From Massilia horti (GTDB taxonomy: Bacteria > Pseudomonadota > Gammaproteobacteria > Burkholderiales > Burkholderiaceae_D), in assembly GCF_004614195.1 (NCBI RefSeq), contig NZ_SPUM01000102.1, positions 33,720 through 97,719 on the forward strand: a DNA stretch of 64,000 bases, in the 5' to 3' direction. Positions 61,283 to 64,000 of the stretch are shown piece by piece. A program made the translations under genes and the position numbers. The notes beneath the pieces are model-generated. The model was not told where the DNA came from. It searched no databases and saw nothing but the letters and a program-made list of their open reading frames with translations. How positions within the stretch are numbered: position 1 is the first letter of the stretch; every line of letters starts with the position of its first letter.

Positions 61283-62419
61283 TTACGCGGGGACGAGTCT
61301 CACCAGCGTGATTTCGGACGGCGCACCAAACCGCTTCGGCGGACCCCAATAGCCGGTGCCGCGGCTGGTGTACACCCACAGGTCGCGCACACGGTTCAGG
61401 CCGGCGACGAACGGCTGCTGCAAGGGCACGAACAAGTTCCACGGGAAGAACTGTCCACCATGGGTATGGCCCGACAACTGCAAGTGAAAGCCGGCCTCGG
61501 CCGCCGCATGCGCGCTGCGCGGCTGGTGCGCCAGCAGGATGCGCACCCGCACATAGTCCGGCGCCCCGGCCGCCGCCGCGTGCGGGTCGCTCTTGTGCGA
61601 CTGCTGGAAATGGTGGGCTGTATAGTCCGTTACGCCGGCAATCATCAGCGCCGCATCGCCGCGCACGCGAACCACGTGCTCATTGAGCAAGACCGTCAGG
61701 CCCAGTCTGCGCATCTCGGCAATCCACTCTTCCGCGCCTGAATAATATTCGTGGTTGCCCGTCACGAAAAACGTGCCATCGCGCGCGGACAACCGCTGGA
61801 GCGGCTCCGTGTGCATCTTGAGCCGCTGCACGCTGCCGTCGACCAGGTCGCCAGTGATCGCAATCGCGTCCGCCTTGAGCGCATTGACGTGGTTGACGAT
61901 CGCGTTCAGATAAGGACGCTTGATGGTCGGGCCGACGTGAATGTCCGAAATCTGGGCAATCGAATAGCCGTTGAGCGCATCGGGCAGGTTTTCGATCGGC
62001 ACCTCGACCTTAACCACGCGCGCCACGCGCCGTGCGTTGACAAAACCGACCAAAGTGACCGCCAGCGCAGTCAAGGGCACGAGTACCGCGCTGTCGTGAT
62101 GGACCAGCCATCCGTTCACGCCGATTACCCACAACAAGGCAAGGGTGACATCGCGCAGGAGGGTCAGCACCAGCAGCGACGAAAAATATCCCATCGCGAT
62201 CAATCCCGCCCAAGCGAGTTGTTCCGACCACTTTCCGCGCTTGAGCGTGTGCGCGCGCAGACCGAGCGGCACCAGCACCCACGACAGCGCCAGCAACAAC
62301 ACGCCCACCGTTCCGGCGACGACGCCCGGCGCAATGGCGGGAAACAGCCGCATACCTATGTAAATGTGTAACAGCGCCAGCAAGAACAGGAGCGTGGGAA
62401 AGGATCGGCGGACACTCAT
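61283..62419 (-). CDS. Membrane-anchored calcineurin-like metallophosphoesterase
   Basis: A protein of 378 residues with four hydrophobic segments in the first 130 residues, then a metallophosphoesterase domain. Metal motifs: QISDIHVGP, AITGDLVDGS, VTGNHEYYSG and LSGHTHGGQFFPW. The layout matches the YkuE/YaeI-type membrane metallophosphoesterases, some of which act on lipid phosphates. It converges with no partner; the glycine-zipper gene is divergent. Confidence 0.92.
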   Translation of the reverse strand: MSVRRSFPTLLFLLALLHIYIGMRLFPAIAPGVVAGTVGVLLLALSWVLVPLGLRAHTLKRGKWSEQLAWAGLIAMGYFSSLLVLTLLRDVTLALLWVIGVNGWLVHHDSAVLVPLTALAVTLVGFVNARRVARVVKVEVPIENLPDALNGYSIAQISDIHVGPTIKRPYLNAIVNHVNALKADAIAITGDLVDGSVQRLKMHTEPLQRLSARDGTFFVTGNHEYYSGAEEWIAEMRRLGLTVLLNEHVVRVRGDAALMIAGVTDYTAHHFQQSHKSDPHAAAAGAPDYVRVRILLAHQPRSAHAAAEAGFHLQLSGHTHGGQFFPWNLFVPLQQPFVAGLNRVRDLWVYTSRGTGYWGPPKRFGAPSEITLVRLVPA

Positions 62420-62623
62420 GAATGACTTCGGAAAGCAAGGAATGCCGCTAAGATGGGGCGGCTTCGGCGGAGTGCAAGAGTCGTTCCAAATGTTAGGTGA
62501 AACTGGTCATTTGTAAGAGTGTGTATTAACAGATGGAATTGCAGGCGACCAGCGCTATATTGAACATGTGCCCCGGCGTTCAAGCGATCATTCCGATCCT
62601 CCGTGAGGCATTAAGGACAAGCC

Positions 62624-63118
62624 ATGTTGAAGAATAAATGCTTTGGTGCGTTGATCCTGGTCGCTGCCGCCGTGTCCTCGACCACGGCAATGGCGGACGA
62701 TCGCGGAATGAATACGGCGGTGGGCGCAGTGCTCGGCGCTGCGGTCGGCCACAGCGCTGGCGGACGCGACGGCGCGATCGTCGGCGGCGTGCTGGGTGCG
62801 GCGGTGGGCGCATCGATCCAGACGCGCGATGATTACCGCTACAACAATTCGGGTTACAGCTACAACAATTCGGGTTACTACTACGACAATCGCGGCTACG
62901 CCACGACGACGACCTATTACCAATCGGCGCCGGTGTATGTCGAGCCGCGTCCGGTGTACGTTGAATCGCGTCCGGTCTACGTCGAGCCGCGCCCGGTCTA
63001 TGTGGAATCGCGCCGCTACTACCGTGCGCCGGAAGTGGTGTACGTGAACCCGGGACGCGGCCACTATGACCGCCATGACCGCGGATGGGATCGCGACGGC
63101 CGCCGGTGGGGCCATTGA
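62624..63118 (+). CDS. Glycine-zipper 2TM-type envelope protein
   Basis: A protein of 164 residues: signal peptide (MLKNKCFGALILVAAAVSST), a glycine-zipper segment (MNTAVGAVLGAAVGHSAGG and GAIVGGVLGAAVGASI) and a Tyr/Arg/Val-rich low-complexity tail with tandem repeats. The zipper suggests a membrane-associated or oligomeric surface protein; there is no lipobox. TAAGGAC lies nine bases before the start. Function unknown. Confidence 0.85.
   Translation: MLKNKCFGALILVAAAVSSTTAMADDRGMNTAVGAVLGAAVGHSAGGRDGAIVGGVLGAAVGASIQTRDDYRYNNSGYSYNNSGYYYDNRGYATTTTYYQSAPVYVEPRPVYVESRPVYVEPRPVYVESRRYYRAPEVVYVNPGRGHYDRHDRGWDRDGRRWGH
62930..63013 (+). repeat. Four tandem 21-base repeats in the glycine-zipper gene
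   Basis: Four in-frame copies encode PVYVEPR or PVYVESR (units at 62930, 62951, 62972 and 62993). Units 1 and 3, and units 2 and 4, share the Pro or Ser variant, which suggests a 42-base duplication. A pair of YNNSGY repeats lies just upstream (about 62840-62880). Confidence 0.85.
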
Positions 63119-63144
63119 TCGCAAATGAGCCGAATGATCCAAAT

Positions 63145-63174
63145 AAGCCGCGAGCAGTAACGCGGCTTTTTTTA
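63145..63174 (+). terminator. Rho-independent terminator after the glycine-zipper gene
   Basis: AAGCCGCG (63145-63152) pairs with CGCGGCTT (63161-63168), eight-base loop, followed by a T run. It sits between two convergent genes and is A-rich on the left, so it may also stop the GNAT transcript. Confidence 0.85.
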
Positions 63175-63175
63175 T

Positions 63176-63709
63176 TCAGGCGTCAAGACTCCTGATCATG
63201 TACAAAGCGTTACCGGGATAGCTCTCCAGCGCCGCCCGCAATTCCGGCCCCGGCGCAGGCTCCGTTTGAAAACCAAAACGTTCCCAGAACGCCAGGGAGT
63301 CCTGCACCGACACCAGCGCACAATTGGCCAACCCGCGTTCAGTTGCACGTTCGACAATGCGGGCCACCAGCCGCCGTGCCAGGCCACTGCCGGCGCGGGA
63401 TACGGCCAGATCGTGGATGTACAAGGTGTTGGCGTTCGCCGGCACGACGAAACGGCTGTTCAATGGCGCAGCAGCGCCCAGCCTGCTGGGATAACCGAAA
63501 ACATAAGCCGACACCACATCGCCATCGATTGCCACGAATGAGGTATCGGCCGCCGTACGGATACGCGACAACACAACCTCCTCCGGTTCCTGCATGGATG
63601 GCGGATAGCACTCAGCCTGGATTCGCATGATGGCATCGAGATCGTGTTCGCACACGGCGCGAACTGTGAATGTTATGGCTTTCGCATTGAGGATCGATTC
63701 CACTGGCAA
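63176..63709 (-). CDS. GNAT family N-acetyltransferase
   Basis: An acetyltransferase of 177 residues. The GNAT core is visible: VRAVCEHDLDAIMRIQAECY, the strand LYIHDLAVSRAGSG and the acetyl-CoA loop RAGSGLARRLVARIVERATE, then CALVSVQDSLAFWERFGFQT, the typical late helix. Substrate unknown. The ATG at 63709 gives a nine-residue leader; a later start is possible. Confidence 0.9.
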   Translation of the reverse strand: MPVESILNAKAITFTVRAVCEHDLDAIMRIQAECYPPSMQEPEEVVLSRIRTAADTSFVAIDGDVVSAYVFGYPSRLGAAAPLNSRFVVPANANTLYIHDLAVSRAGSGLARRLVARIVERATERGLANCALVSVQDSLAFWERFGFQTEPAPGPELRAALESYPGNALYMIRSLDA

Positions 63710-63798
63710 AGGATGTGTTGGCTGCTGAAAGCCGAAATTCTACCTGAGCAGCCTAAACCGAATTGCCACTGCGACTTGCGCCCCACTGGCAGCAGGAA

Positions 63799-63892
63799 CG
63801 TAGGGTGCGCACCCGTGCGCACGCGGTACGTTTGAATGCCGTTGGCGCCGGTCCGCACACGTACCGCGTGCGCACAGGTGCGCACCCTAACG
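63799..63892. repeat. Dispersed inverted repeat, copy 3
   Basis: Arms 63800-63831 and 63859-63890 of 32 bases, complementary except for one internal position and one at the end, with a 27-base spacer. The ends are GTAGGGTGCGCACCCG and the inner part is GTGCGCACGCGGTACGT. Same family as 47047 and 58205. Confidence 0.85.
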
Positions 63893-64000
63893 GTCATTGC
63901 AGAGCGTGCCACCCCGGCGCATGAAAGAATATGGGGTGGAAGGCCGGCGATAGTGGTCGAGAATTTATCGTGGAGGTCCTACCCCGACCCTAACGTGACC
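63893..64000. other. Unassigned window end
   Basis: I see no reading frame with recognisable features here. The bases after the repeat may belong to a neighbouring gene's upstream region. Confidence 0.4.

Noticed and set aside
59667..61352. 561-codon plus-strand open frame opposite the M28 peptidase
   Set aside because: Antisense to an intact M28 enzyme with all zinc motifs; no recognisable domain.
62930..63013. Tandem repeats as a possible CRISPR array
   Set aside because: The units are directly adjacent, in frame and without spacers; they are a coding repeat.

Overview
The window is GC-rich, densely packed bacterial chromosome, most likely from a betaproteobacterium of the Oxalobacteraceae (Massilia/Duganella/Janthinobacterium-like). 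This is inferred from the PEP-CTERM surface proteins, the type VI secretion genes, the pectin-degrading TonB/lyase set, the Mla-type lipid transporter and the codon bias, not from a marker gene. I see no rRNA, prophage, IS element or CRISPR array. There is one tRNA, tRNA-Leu(UAA).

Layout. 0-1.9 kb: the end of a hybrid sensor kinase (REC-HPt) translationally coupled to a REC-GGDEF diguanylate cyclase. 1.9-5.1 kb: a minus-strand acyl-CoA operon with two acyl-CoA dehydrogenases and two MaoC hydratases. 5.3-8.9 kb: the tail-specific protease Prc, a HELAH membrane protein and thymidine kinase. 9-10.5 kb: a tandem pair of PEP-CTERM proteins. 10.6-14.6 kb: a penicillin-acylase-family enzyme, a ParB-like DNA-binding protein and a CPBP membrane protease. 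14.8-26.5 kb: part of a type VI secretion locus (TssE, F, G, K, VgrG) with a lipase effector, its Tli4-like immunity lipoprotein and two PAAR tips. 26.7-30.4 kb: a cohesin-domain PEP-CTERM protein next to a dockerin-bearing metalloprotease. 30.7-37.9 kb: signalling and housekeeping genes (HDOD, TPR, a SoxB/5'-nucleotidase-like enzyme, a chemoreceptor, a histidine kinase). 38-39.4 kb: an Hcp-Tai4-Tae4 module. 39.8-51.8 kb: a pectin/rhamnogalacturonan locus with a six-hairpin glycosidase, PL10 lyase, GH28, DUF5060/DUF5605 glycosidase, GH105 and a TonB-dependent receptor. 52-55.5 kb: an MCE/Mla-type lipid ABC transporter, coupled to a two-subunit molybdenum hydroxylase (55.5-58.2 kb). 58.4-63.7 kb: a DUF1566-like protein, a DJ-1/PfpI-like protein, an M28 peptidase, a metallophosphoesterase, a glycine-zipper protein and a GNAT.

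How the parts work together. In the pectin locus, PL10 and GH28 would cut polygalacturonan, the TonB receptor would import oligomers and GH105 would remove unsaturated ends. The GH105 and TonB promoters share TGGTYNNACCA operators spaced about 21 bp or multiples of it, which points to one GntR/FadR-type regulator. In the T6SS locus, VgrG ends in a transthyretin-like tail followed directly by the lipase, its immunity protein and a PAAR tip; the peptidoglycan amidase travels instead with Hcp. The cohesin and dockerin genes suggest that the exosortase/PEP-CTERM pathway could display a secreted protease on the surface through a cohesin-dockerin contact. A palindromic repeat family with CGTAGGGTG ends occurs three times between genes in the last 17 kb.
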